NCBI GenBank assembly: GCA_045128735.1
Contig: JBGVRT010000052.1
Coordinates: forward strand, 62,001 to 126,000
DNA: 64,000 bases
Reading direction: 5' to 3'
From: RGIG8775 sp045128735
GTDB lineage: Bacteria > Bacillota > Clostridia > Oscillospirales > CAG-272
This document shows positions 8,116 to 15,871 of this stretch, one piece after another. The notes beneath the pieces were generated by a model. It was not told the origin of the DNA and ran no database searches. It saw nothing but the letters and a program-made list of their open reading frames with translations. The first letter of the stretch is position 1; every line of letters starts with the position of its first letter. The position numbers were made by a program, and so were the translations under genes.

Positions 8116-8661
8116 ATGGCATCAAGAATCGGTGGAAAGAAAGACGTAAAGATTTTCGTTCTTTTTTTAATGGAAAATATAAACTATCCTCTCGACTATA
8201 TATCGATAAATGACATCGTAATGCAGACAGATTACGTGATGTACCTCGACTTTGTTGAGGCGTTCGACGAAATGCTTGAGTGTGACCTTATCGAATATTT
8301 TGAGTTTGAGGGCGAAAAATACTACACGGTCACCAAAAAGGGAAGTATCGTCGCAAGAGAGCTTAAGAGTGATATCCTTTCGGTGCTCCTTGACCAGAGC
8401 CTTGAAATGGCGTTCAGATATCTTGATTTTAAGAAGCGCGGTATCGAGGCGAGATGTGAGTACAGACAGCGACCAGATCAGAAATTTGACTTTGTTTGTA
8501 TGTTATTCGAAAAACAAGAAAAAATTTTTGAAACAACTATCGTTGTTGACTCGCTTAACCGTGTGGAGCGTATGAAAAGAAGATATATGGAACGCCCCGA
8601 GGTGGTGTATCGCGGCGTTGTTGCTCTCCTTTCGGGTAAAATGCAGTTCTTGTTTGATTGA
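8116..8661 (+). CDS. DUF4364-family winged-helix protein
   Basis: This 181-residue protein resembles the DUF4364 family of Firmicutes, which begins with a winged-helix DNA-binding domain (about residues 10-85: helix-rich, ending with the wing GEKYYTVTKKG) followed by an alpha/beta C-terminal half. Its target genes are unknown. The start is ATG 8116, because AAAGGCGG lies 7 bases before it. An in-frame ATG at 8095 has no ribosome-binding site. It is a single-gene unit from its own promoter, divergent from hom. Confidence 0.7.
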   Translation: MASRIGGKKDVKIFVLFLMENINYPLDYISINDIVMQTDYVMYLDFVEAFDEMLECDLIEYFEFEGEKYYTVTKKGSIVARELKSDILSVLLDQSLEMAFRYLDFKKRGIEARCEYRQRPDQKFDFVCMLFEKQEKIFETTIVVDSLNRVERMKRRYMERPEVVYRGVVALLSGKMQFLFD

Positions 8662-8698
8662 TTTGATCAAAAAAACAGCGAAAATCAAAATAAAACTA

Positions 8699-8727
8699 TT
8701 GACATTACACAAAAAAGATGATACAAT
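8699..8727 (+). promoter_or_regulatory. Promoter of the sigma-70-family gene
   Basis: TTGACA (8699-8704), a 17-base spacer and TACAAT (8722-8727), about 36 bases before the start codon. Confidence 0.85.
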
Positions 8728-8763
8728 AAAATATAGTGTTGTATAAGTTAGCGAGGCTTTGAT

Positions 8764-9360
8764 ATGATAAATAGATTTAATTCTTATAACTCGATAATCA
8801 ATAGCCTTATTGTGAAAACAAGAGCCTCAAATCAAGCGGCGTTTGAAGAACTGCTTGAGCTTTATGACCCACTGCTCAGGTCGCTTGTTACGCGCTACTG
8901 TACAAATAACGATAACGAGCAGGACGCAGAGGACCTTAAGCAAGAGCTTATTTTGGCTTTTTACAACTCCATTCTGTCATATGATATGGAGCAGCAGGAG
9001 GTCAGCTTCGGTCTCTGGGCAAAAATTTGTATGAACAACGCCTTGAATACACAGCTCAGGGCGCTCAAAAAGAGAAAAGAAAATCAAACGGTTGAGCTGA
9101 CACCCGACTTCCTTGAATCGGGAATAGGACTTGAAGAAAAAAGCCCTGAAAACGAGCTGGTTGAGCGCGAGACCGTAAGAGAGCTGAAAACTCGTATCGA
9201 AGAATTGCTTTCCCCATTCGAAATGAAGGTGTGGCGGCTTTACGTGGTGGGATGCACTACAAGGGAAATTGCTCAGACGCTCGGAAAAAGTGAGAAATCC
9301 ATTGATAACGCAATTTTCAGAATGAGACGAAAATTGGCAAAAAGTCTGTTGCCAAAGTAA
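8764..9360 (+). CDS. Small sigma-70-family RNA polymerase sigma factor
   Basis: This 198-residue protein has only sigma regions 2 and 4. Region 2 (about residues 25-95) includes the DAEDLKQELILAF core-binding stretch and a WAKICMNN segment. Region 4 (about 145-195) is a helix-turn-helix (TTREIAQTLGKSEKSIDNAIFRMRR). The layout resembles SigH and the compact Firmicutes sigma factors more than classical ECF factors, and no anti-sigma gene follows. What it controls is unknown. The start ATG has a modest GCGAGG upstream. A zinc-ribbon gene follows after 56 bases and may share the transcript. Confidence 0.85.
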   Translation: MINRFNSYNSIINSLIVKTRASNQAAFEELLELYDPLLRSLVTRYCTNNDNEQDAEDLKQELILAFYNSILSYDMEQQEVSFGLWAKICMNNALNTQLRALKKRKENQTVELTPDFLESGIGLEEKSPENELVERETVRELKTRIEELLSPFEMKVWRLYVVGCTTREIAQTLGKSEKSIDNAIFRMRRKLAKSLLPK

Positions 9361-9416
9361 AATATGGTCGCAAAAGCGATTATTTATAAAACATTTTTCA
9401 AAGTGAGGAAATGACT

Positions 9417-9713
9417 ATGAACGAAGAAGTAAAGGTCGAAATGTTTGAGGATGAAACTCTTGTGTGCAAGGATTGCGGCAAGGAGTTCGTTTTCACAGCA
9501 GGTGAGCAGGCGTTTTATCAGGAAAAGGGCTTTGTAAATAAGCCCAAGTGCTGTAAGCCCTGCCGCGACGCAAAGAAGAGTGCGGCAAAGGCTGAGCGCG
9601 TTTATTACACAACCGTATGCTCTCAGTGCGGAGGTGAGGCAAAGGTTACCTTCCAGCCCTCCAGCGACAGACCCGTATACTGCAGTGCTTGCTTCGAAGC
9701 AAGAAAGGGCTGA
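9417..9713 (+). CDS. Small double zinc-ribbon protein
   Basis: A 98-residue cytoplasmic protein with two zinc-ribbon units. The first has CKDCGKEF with CCKPC about 25 residues later. The second has CSQCGGEA with CSAC about 18 residues later. The first unit resembles the 'probable zinc-ribbon' domain often found in small clostridial proteins. Its function is not known; binding to RNA, DNA or another protein is possible. The start is taken as ATG 9417, 8 bases after GAGG. The in-frame ATG at 9411 would be only 2 bases away. A strong terminator follows. Confidence 0.75.
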   Translation: MNEEVKVEMFEDETLVCKDCGKEFVFTAGEQAFYQEKGFVNKPKCCKPCRDAKKSAAKAERVYYTTVCSQCGGEAKVTFQPSSDRPVYCSACFEARKG

Positions 9714-9720
9714 GCCACAT

Positions 9721-9753
9721 AAAAAGTCGGAAGCGTGTAGCTTCCGACTTTTT
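9721..9753. terminator. Bidirectional terminator between the zinc-ribbon gene and murA
   Basis: A perfect 14-base-pair stem (9721-9734 with 9740-9753) has A-run and T-run flanks, serving the converging zinc-ribbon and murA genes. Confidence 0.92.
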
Positions 9754-9764
9754 ATTTAGTTCTA

Positions 9765-11075
9765 TCAACTGCCAACCGCAGGGGCAACTACGACGGTATC
9801 TTTTTGGATGTTCGCACCAAGCTTCTTAAGCTTGCCCACAACGTCGTGATATCCGCGCTCGATGTATTCGATGCCGGTTATTTCAGAAGTACCGTTTGCC
9901 GCAAGTGCCGCAATAAGCACCGCCGCGCCGCCGCGAAGGTCTACTGCTTTTACTCTTGCTCCCGTAAGGCTGTATCCTCCTGTGATACTTGCCGAATTGC
10001 CGTCAACGGCAATCTTTGCTCCCATTTTCTGAAGCTCCTCCGTATATTTGAAGCGGTTTTCCCAAATACCCTCTGAAATAGTGCTTACACCGTTTGCCAG
10101 GCAAAGCGCCGCCGCAAACTGCGGGTGCATATCGGTCGGAAATCCGGGATAGGGAAGTGTCTTTATATTTGTGCAAGACATAGTTCCGTCCGATGTAACA
10201 GTTATCGCATCGTCATACTCGTCAATAATAACGCCCATTTCCGAAAGCTTTGTGGAAACCGTTTCCATATGCTTTGGAATAACGTTTTTGATAGTTACCT
10301 TGCCGCCCGTAGCCGCCGCCGCGACCATAAAGGTTCCTGCCTCTATCATATCGGGAATTATGGTGTAGGTGCAGCCGTGAAGCTCCTTCACCCCGCGTAT
10401 TTTAATAACGCTTGTACCCGCGCCCGTTATGTTTGCACCGCAAGTGTTGAAAAAGTTTGCAAGGTCAACGATGTGAGGCTCGCGCGCCGCGTTTTCTATT
10501 ACTGTAAGACCTTCCGCAAGCACAGACGCGAGAATAACGTTAACCGTAGCACCGACCGATGCGACGTCAAAGAAAACGTGATTTCCAATAAGTCCGTCTT
10601 CAGCGTTTGCGCAAATATAGTCATCCGAAACGTTAACGGTTGCTCCAAGAGCCTCGAATCCCTTTATATGCAGGTCAATGGGGCGCACGCCGAAATCGCA
10701 TCCGCCGGGAAACCCCACCTTTGCGCGACAAAAACGACCGAGCTCCGCACCGATAAGATAGGTAGAAGCGCGCATCTTTTTAACAAGATTTCTGGGAGCA
10801 GTTCCGTACTTGAACTCTGTGGTATCTATCTCCACTGTGGTTTCATCAATGTGGTTTACTGTAGCTCCCATCTCACTTAATATTTTCAGTGAAAGGGCAA
10901 TATCGGTAACAGGGGGCAGATTTTCGATAACGCATTTGCTTTTGGTAAGTATAGTTGCAAAGATAATAGGGAGTGCGGCGTTTTTCATTCCCTCGATATA
11001 GACGTCACCGTAAAGCTTTTTTCCGCCATTTATAATAATTCTGTCAACAGTAACAGACGAAATATTTTCAGCCAA
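9765..11075 (-). CDS. murA: UDP-N-acetylglucosamine 1-carboxyvinyltransferase (MurA)
   Basis: MurA transfers enolpyruvate from PEP to UDP-GlcNAc, the first committed step of peptidoglycan synthesis, in the cytoplasm. The catalytic loop Cys that fosfomycin attacks is present (FPGGCDFGVRPIDLH, Cys near residue 126), as are the N-terminal KNAALPI element and the usual repeats of the inside-out barrel. I place the start at TTG 11075, because GGAG lies 8 bases before it and the protein then begins just before the conserved IIINGGKKLYG. An ATG at 11111 in the same frame adds 12 unrelated residues. The length is 436 residues, normal for the family. Confidence 0.95.
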   Translation of the reverse strand: MAENISSVTVDRIIINGGKKLYGDVYIEGMKNAALPIIFATILTKSKCVIENLPPVTDIALSLKILSEMGATVNHIDETTVEIDTTEFKYGTAPRNLVKKMRASTYLIGAELGRFCRAKVGFPGGCDFGVRPIDLHIKGFEALGATVNVSDDYICANAEDGLIGNHVFFDVASVGATVNVILASVLAEGLTVIENAAREPHIVDLANFFNTCGANITGAGTSVIKIRGVKELHGCTYTIIPDMIEAGTFMVAAAATGGKVTIKNVIPKHMETVSTKLSEMGVIIDEYDDAITVTSDGTMSCTNIKTLPYPGFPTDMHPQFAAALCLANGVSTISEGIWENRFKYTEELQKMGAKIAVDGNSASITGGYSLTGARVKAVDLRGGAAVLIAALAANGTSEITGIEYIERGYHDVVGKLKKLGANIQKDTVVVAPAVGS

Positions 11076-11267
11076 TTTATTCACTCCTTTTTCAGAGTAG
11101 TAGGATATCATTATTATAACTCAATTATAACATATTTTTTATGAAAAATAAATAGTTTTTTGATAAAATTTTGCCCGTTTTGTAATATTTTTTTGCGAGG
11201 GCGGTTTTTTATTTATAAAACTCTCTCCAATAATATTATATTAAATGACCTTGTAAGATGTTAACCG

Positions 11268-12392
11268 TCATTTTTCGTCAAAATCGCCCTTGAAATATGC
11301 AACCGCGAGGTCAACCACAAGTCCGTAGCTTTTTGTACCCTCTTGTGTTCCGTTGGCAATGAGATATGCATCGTTTATAGCCGAGCTGATTTCTCCCGCC
11401 TTGGAATCTCTGTATTTATCGTAGAATCTTGAATATGCCGCAATTTCGCCCTTTGCCGAGGATGAAAGACTGTTGTAAACTCTCTTATAAGCTTCGCTGT
11501 CTGTTCGGTAGAGTGAAGCGGCAACGTACTCAAACATATTGAGATACGCGCTGTACTCGGCGTATACGTTTCCAGATTCGATACAAACGAGGAAAGCAAT
11601 AAAATTTGCCTCGTTTTCGCGGGCGATACCTCGCTGATGAGCCAACTCGTGGGCGGCTGTATATGGAAGCGTGTAGTCGGGAAATTCTACGTTAAGATTA
11701 GCCTCACCCGTGAAAAACGAGTAGACTCCCGTTGTATGAGTATACGACATCGGAACACTCATAAGTACAGGCTTTATATTGCTTTTGAAGCTCTGTACAA
11801 AATCGTATTTTTTGCTCAAAGGCTTGAATGCGCTGTTCAAAATATTATTCATTTCATTAAGCGAATAAGGCATTTTTGAAAAGCCTTCGGCGCTGAATGC
11901 AATTTTATCGACGCGTAGGTTTATCTCTGTAACAAGCTTTTGTGCCGTTTCTTCAAGCTCTTCTGTAGTAACGCTGTCTTTTTCAATTTCAAAGCGCTCG
12001 TAAAGCGTTGGAACGTGATATCCCGTTCCAAATGAAAATACAAAAAGCGAAAATATAATTGAAACACCTGAAATAAGCGTTACGAAATATGTGAGAATTG
12101 AACGCAGATTTTTAGAGCGTGAGTTCACGGCGTAAATAATAAGCAGAGTAATAAATACGGGCAAAAGAATTATCAATAGCTCGGCAAGCGAAAAAGGCAG
12201 AGGATTTGTGAGGAGAGCGAGCAAAGCCCTGACGGCTCCGCCCACGTGGCCGTTAAAAAAGACTGCAAAAGAAGGGCTGAGTCTTGCGGCAATCAGAATC
12301 ACAGCCGAAAGAAGCGCCAGCCCAAGCAGAATATATGAAATTATCGGTATTTTTTCTGCCGATCTTTTTTTGTTTTTAAGGTTTTGATTCAT
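11268..12392 (-). CDS. DUF3810-family membrane protein with HExxH motif
   Basis: This 374-residue protein has three N-terminal hydrophobic segments (about residues 18-38, 68-90 and 100-125), then a large domain with the zinc-metalloprotease signature HELAH (about residue 250) and the following RGIARENEANF, where a Glu could be the third ligand. This matches DUF3810, a family of predicted membrane-bound proteases of unknown substrate. The start overlaps the end of the RluA-type gene by 4 bases (ATGA), so they form an operon. Nothing nearby indicates a substrate. Confidence 0.78.
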   Translation of the reverse strand: MNQNLKNKKRSAEKIPIISYILLGLALLSAVILIAARLSPSFAVFFNGHVGGAVRALLALLTNPLPFSLAELLIILLPVFITLLIIYAVNSRSKNLRSILTYFVTLISGVSIIFSLFVFSFGTGYHVPTLYERFEIEKDSVTTEELEETAQKLVTEINLRVDKIAFSAEGFSKMPYSLNEMNNILNSAFKPLSKKYDFVQSFKSNIKPVLMSVPMSYTHTTGVYSFFTGEANLNVEFPDYTLPYTAAHELAHQRGIARENEANFIAFLVCIESGNVYAEYSAYLNMFEYVAASLYRTDSEAYKRVYNSLSSSAKGEIAAYSRFYDKYRDSKAGEISSAINDAYLIANGTQEGTKSYGLVVDLAVAYFKGDFDEK

Positions 12393-13321
12393 ATTTCAAG
12401 CAGCCTTTCAAGCTCGTCGGCGGAGCCGTCGAATACTGTTTCAAACAGCTTTACTATATCCTTGGGAGGCTTGGCGAAAAGCGTTAATTCTTTGCCATTC
12501 ATAGGCTGTGTAAAGGACAGCTTATAGGCGTGCAAAGCCTGCCTCGCAATAAATTCCGAGGGATAGCCGTAAAGCGTGTCACCGCATATTGGGTGACCTG
12601 TATGGGAAAAGTGTACCCTTAATTGATGAGTGCGTCCGGTAATGGGTGAAGCCTCTACAAGCGAGTACATTCCGTTTGAATATATTGTTCGATAATTTGT
12701 AAGCGAATATGCACCGCCCTCGCTGACTATTCTTTTTATAATGCTTTCCTGCTCGCGCTTTATTGGCAGACATATCTGTCCGTCGCTTGGCTCGGGACAG
12801 CCGTGAATTATTGCAAGATAACTTTTGCTTATTTCCTTTTTAGTCATTGCTACCGAGAGCTTGGCTGACGCGATTCGGTTTTTGGCAACGAGAACCACAC
12901 CGCTTGTGTTGTTGTCAAGTCTGTTCACCGCGCGGAAAATAAAGGGAATATCGAGAGAATCAAAATAGTACCTCAATCCGTTGGCGAGAGTGTCGTCTCG
13001 GTGATTGTGTGAGGGATGAGTCGGCATATGGGGCGGCTTGTTAAGAGCAATTACGTCGCCGTCCTCGTAAATTATGTCAAGCGGAAGCTTTACGGGCTCA
13101 ATGCTTGAAAGCTCAGCAACAGTTTTTTCGTCGGTGTATTCAAGCTCAAGCAGGTCACCGGTCTTAAGTGTTTTTCTGACCGTGACGCGCTCGCCGTTGA
13201 GAATTATTCCGTTGTCGCGTGATTTGAGAAAGGTTATAGTTGATGAGGGAAATTTAAGGTGATTTTTAAGTAATTCACCAACAGTTTTACCGCTGTGCTC
13301 CTCGCATATCGTTATTTTCAA
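12389..13321 (-). CDS. RluA-family pseudouridine synthase
   Basis: This enzyme converts uridine to pseudouridine in 23S rRNA or tRNA. The catalytic motif NRLDNNTSGVVLVAKN is present near residue 130, with a weak S4-like region in front and the family elements PITGRTHQLRVHF and HPICGDTLYG. The start is TTG 13321, 8 bases after GGAGG, giving 310 residues. The upstream in-frame ATG at 13360 would place the Shine-Dalgarno sequence inside the gene. The exact target (RluC-, RluD- or YlyB-like) is not determined. It is the first gene of a two-gene operon. Confidence 0.9.
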   Translation of the reverse strand: MKITICEEHSGKTVGELLKNHLKFPSSTITFLKSRDNGIILNGERVTVRKTLKTGDLLELEYTDEKTVAELSSIEPVKLPLDIIYEDGDVIALNKPPHMPTHPSHNHRDDTLANGLRYYFDSLDIPFIFRAVNRLDNNTSGVVLVAKNRIASAKLSVAMTKKEISKSYLAIIHGCPEPSDGQICLPIKREQESIIKRIVSEGGAYSLTNYRTIYSNGMYSLVEASPITGRTHQLRVHFSHTGHPICGDTLYGYPSEFIARQALHAYKLSFTQPMNGKELTLFAKPPKDIVKLFETVFDGSADELERLLEI

Positions 13322-13350
13322 ATCTCTCACCTCCAAAAGCTGTTTTATAC

Positions 13351-13379
13351 ATTGTACCATATCCGTGCCGATATTTCAA
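13351..13379 (-). promoter_or_regulatory. Promoter of the RluA-type/DUF3810 operon
   Basis: On the minus strand TTGAAA (13379-13374), a 17-base spacer and TACAAT (13356-13351) lie about 30 bases before the TTG start. Confidence 0.75.
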
Positions 13380-13465
13380 TGAGAAAATATAAATTTTTTG
13401 GTACAGTAATATAAATGCGATTAGCGATATATATTTTAATAGGTCATACCAAAAGGAGGATTGTT

Positions 13466-14752
13466 ATGAAAATCGGAAAAATAGTTGCGCTTATCTGTGT
13501 ATTTTGTTTTAGCTTGAATATGGTGTCGTTTGTCTCCGCAGAGGAAAATGCACCCATTGTCAGCCCCGCTCTTTGCGTTATTTCTTCTGAGAGCTACGTT
13601 GCAATGTCCTGCGTGGCTGAAACCACGCTTGGCTTTGACGCAGACAGCTTTGAGAAGGCGCTTGACCTTTCCTATATTTCGTCAGTGACGGTTACCCGCT
13701 TGCCGTCAAAAGATGAGGGAACGCTCTATCTCGGTTCAAGCGAGGTAGCCGAGGGGCAAACCGTATCAAGAGCCAATATAGGGTATCTAAATTTTGAATT
13801 TTCGGAAAAGTCTGACGGTGAAAGCCGGTTTTGCTTTTATACCGATCAGGGTGGGCACGAGATTGAATGTCGTCTGTTTTCACTGAAGCATAAAAATTCT
13901 GCTCCCGAGCACAGAATAAAGGGTGCAGAGCAAGTATCAACGTATAAGAACGTAAATCTTTACGGCAAGCTTGACGTATACGATGCCGAGGGCGACAAGG
14001 TAATATTTGAAATGGTAAAAGCTCCCCGCAACGGGCTTCTCAAGCTGTCCTCTGACGGTGAGTACGTTTATGAGCCAACTTTGGGTTACGTGGGTAATGA
14101 CAGCTTCAAATACGTTGTTCAGGATGAATACGGCAACTATTCCACGCTCCGTGAAATAGAGCTTGAGGTTGAATTGCAAAGCTCGTCGGTGGTCTTTTCC
14201 GACCTTGCAAACGACAAATATCATATAGCGGCGATAAACCTGACCGAAAAGGGAATTACGGCGGCACAGGAGGTAGACGGAAAATATTATTTTTATCCCG
14301 ATGCCGAGCTTGGCAGACTTGAATATCTGGTTATGGCGATGAAAAATGTGGGAATAGAAGTAAACGACAGCGGAAGTACCACGGTTTTTGCAGACGATTC
14401 GCAGATTCCCGCAGGGCTTAAGGGCTACGTAAATACAGCAGTTGAGCTTGGAATAATAAGCGGAAGAATAAACGAAAAGGGAGAACCGGTATTTTCGCCA
14501 AACGCCAAAATAACAAGAGCCGAAGCAGCAGTTATGCTTAATAATATGGCAGAGCTTGATATGCCCGTGCTTAAGCCGGTATTTGCCGACAGTAACGCTA
14601 TGCCCGCTTGGGCTGAGGACGCAATCTGCTGTTTGGTGTATAACGAAATTATGCCTAATGAAAACGGTTATGCTTCGGCTTCGCAGTTGCTTTGCAAGGA
14701 CGAGGGCGTGTATATGCTTTATATGCTTGAGCAGATTTCGAATACAAAATAG
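13466..14752 (+). CDS. Secreted S-layer-homology protein with cadherin-like domain
   Basis: This 428-residue exported protein begins with a clear signal peptide (cleavage near SFVSA-EE, about residue 26). A central all-beta segment (about 155-235, with the GYVGNDSFKYVVQDEYGN pattern) resembles cadherin-like/VCBS-type tandem-repeat domains. The last 180 residues hold three S-layer-homology-like repeats. The second is the most typical, with ITRAEAAVMLNNM, and the third is degenerate. Such repeats bind pyruvylated cell-wall polymers, so the protein probably sits on the cell surface. The start is ATG 13466, after AAAGGAGG; an earlier in-frame ATG at 13415 lacks a site. Confidence 0.82.
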   Translation: MKIGKIVALICVFCFSLNMVSFVSAEENAPIVSPALCVISSESYVAMSCVAETTLGFDADSFEKALDLSYISSVTVTRLPSKDEGTLYLGSSEVAEGQTVSRANIGYLNFEFSEKSDGESRFCFYTDQGGHEIECRLFSLKHKNSAPEHRIKGAEQVSTYKNVNLYGKLDVYDAEGDKVIFEMVKAPRNGLLKLSSDGEYVYEPTLGYVGNDSFKYVVQDEYGNYSTLREIELEVELQSSSVVFSDLANDKYHIAAINLTEKGITAAQEVDGKYYFYPDAELGRLEYLVMAMKNVGIEVNDSGSTTVFADDSQIPAGLKGYVNTAVELGIISGRINEKGEPVFSPNAKITRAEAAVMLNNMAELDMPVLKPVFADSNAMPAWAEDAICCLVYNEIMPNENGYASASQLLCKDEGVYMLYMLEQISNTK

Positions 14753-14877
14753 TGTATAAATGTAAAAATATGGTTGTAATATACTCTTTTTGTGTCGAAA
14801 TCTTAATCGTAAAAAGTTTGATAAAAGTAGTATAATGTTCTTGACGTCACAAAATCAAATCGAAAGGAAATAAGAAA

Positions 14878-15141
14878 ATGATATGTGAGGAAGAAAAACG
14901 CGTAGCCCTTTGCCCGATAGCAAGGCTTCGCAAGGAGATACTCGGTGTTCCTACCGAATATCAGCTTGAATTTATTAAAGACGGAGAATATAGAATTACG
15001 GTAGACAGAGGCGGAGTGTGCGGGAGCGCTACGGTAAAAGGTGACTTTTTCCGTGTGACCAATATATTCAGAGCTGTAGTTGAAACCGATACTCTGCCCG
15101 AAAATATGGAATACATAGAAAGTGACCTTGAATTGGTGTAA
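14878..15141 (+). CDS. Small protein of unknown function
   Basis: An 87-residue soluble protein with a good ribosome-binding site (GAAAGGAAA, 7 bases upstream). It has an alternating beta pattern (YQLEFI, YRITVD, GSATV, FRVTNI) and ends in an acidic segment. Overall shape and length recall the small clostridial DUF6514-type proteins, but I could not confirm that and do not assign it. A TATAAT (14831-14836) lies upstream without a good -35 box. nrdR follows after about 120 bases with its own promoter. Confidence 0.6.
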   Translation: MICEEEKRVALCPIARLRKEILGVPTEYQLEFIKDGEYRITVDRGGVCGSATVKGDFFRVTNIFRAVVETDTLPENMEYIESDLELV

Positions 15142-15169
15142 AAAATTGTAAAAAATCTGCTCAAACCTA

Positions 15170-15198
15170 TTTACAAATCAAAGATTTTCTGTTATAAT
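15170..15198 (+). promoter_or_regulatory. Promoter of nrdR
   Basis: TTTACA (15170-15175), a 17-base spacer and TATAAT (15193-15198). Transcription should begin near 15205, at the edge of the NrdR-box-like sequence. Confidence 0.75.
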
Positions 15199-15208
15199 AA
15201 AGCAATAA

Positions 15209-15224
15209 ACACATTATATTGTGG
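15209..15224 (+). promoter_or_regulatory. Putative NrdR box (autoregulatory operator)
   Basis: ACACATTATATTGTGG differs at two of 16 positions from the known NrdR-box pattern (acaCwAtATaTwGtgt). It starts 10 bases after the -10 box, where a bound repressor would block initiation or early elongation. Only one copy is seen, while many NrdR targets carry two, so this is an inference. Confidence 0.5.
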
Positions 15225-15265
15225 TTCAGAAAATCGAAAGGAGCGCTTTTGCGCAAAAAAAGTAT

Positions 15266-15718
15266 ATGAAATGTCCCATATGTAATTATCCCGATAGCAA
15301 GGTTATTGACTCAAGACCTACGCAGGACGGGAGCAGTATAAGGCGCAGACGTGAATGCTTGGAGTGTCAGAAACGCTTTACTACCTTTGAGATACTCGAG
15401 ACAGTTCAGATCTTTGTTCTTAAAAAGGACGGAAGCAAGGAAATGTTTGATAAAAACAAGCTTCTGTCGGGTGTGCTCAAGGCTTGTCAAAAGCGTCCCG
15501 TAAACGCCGAGGAAATAGTTTCGGATATAGAAACAGAGCTTCAGAACACCCTTACGCAGGAGATAAACTCCAGAGAGCTTGGAGAAATGGTAATGCGCAG
15601 ACTTAAGGATGCAGATAAAGTGGCGTACGTTAGGTTTGCATCGGTATACCGTGAGTTTAAGGATATTGAGACCTTTTTTGCGGAGCTTAAAGAGCTTCGT
15701 AGTGAGCAGGAAGACTAA
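15266..15718 (+). CDS. nrdR: Transcriptional repressor NrdR
   Basis: NrdR is the ATP/dATP-sensing repressor of ribonucleotide reductase genes. The protein begins with the family-typical MKCPIC and has the four-Cys zinc ribbon (CPIC...CLEC, residues 3-34), RRRRECLEC, and an ATP-cone domain (about 49-139, starting VLKKDGSKEMFDKNKLLSG). It has 150 residues, the usual length. The start is unusual: the only Shine-Dalgarno sequence (AAAGGAG, 15237-15243) is 22 bases upstream, separated from ATG by a GCGC-TTTT-GCGC hairpin that may shorten the effective distance. A GTG at 15221 is in frame but has no ribosome-binding site and would add residues foreign to the family. Confidence 0.93.
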   Translation: MKCPICNYPDSKVIDSRPTQDGSSIRRRRECLECQKRFTTFEILETVQIFVLKKDGSKEMFDKNKLLSGVLKACQKRPVNAEEIVSDIETELQNTLTQEINSRELGEMVMRRLKDADKVAYVRFASVYREFKDIETFFAELKELRSEQED

Positions 15719-15724
15719 AATGCT

Positions 15725-15761
15725 GCCAAAAGTCCGATCAAACGCGGGCTTTTGGCTTTTT
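15725..15761 (+). terminator. Rho-independent terminator after nrdR
   Basis: A 12-base-pair stem with one G-U pair (outer part GCCAAAAG 15725-15732 with CTTTTGGC 15749-15756) is followed by five T residues. Confidence 0.88.
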
Positions 15762-15871
15762 GTGTAATTGTTCACATATTTTTTATTAAAATAAGGATTT
15801 TACGATATTTCAAGTTAATTAAATGGTTGTATAATCTATTTTGTAAATATGAAAGATGACAGGAGAGGTTT

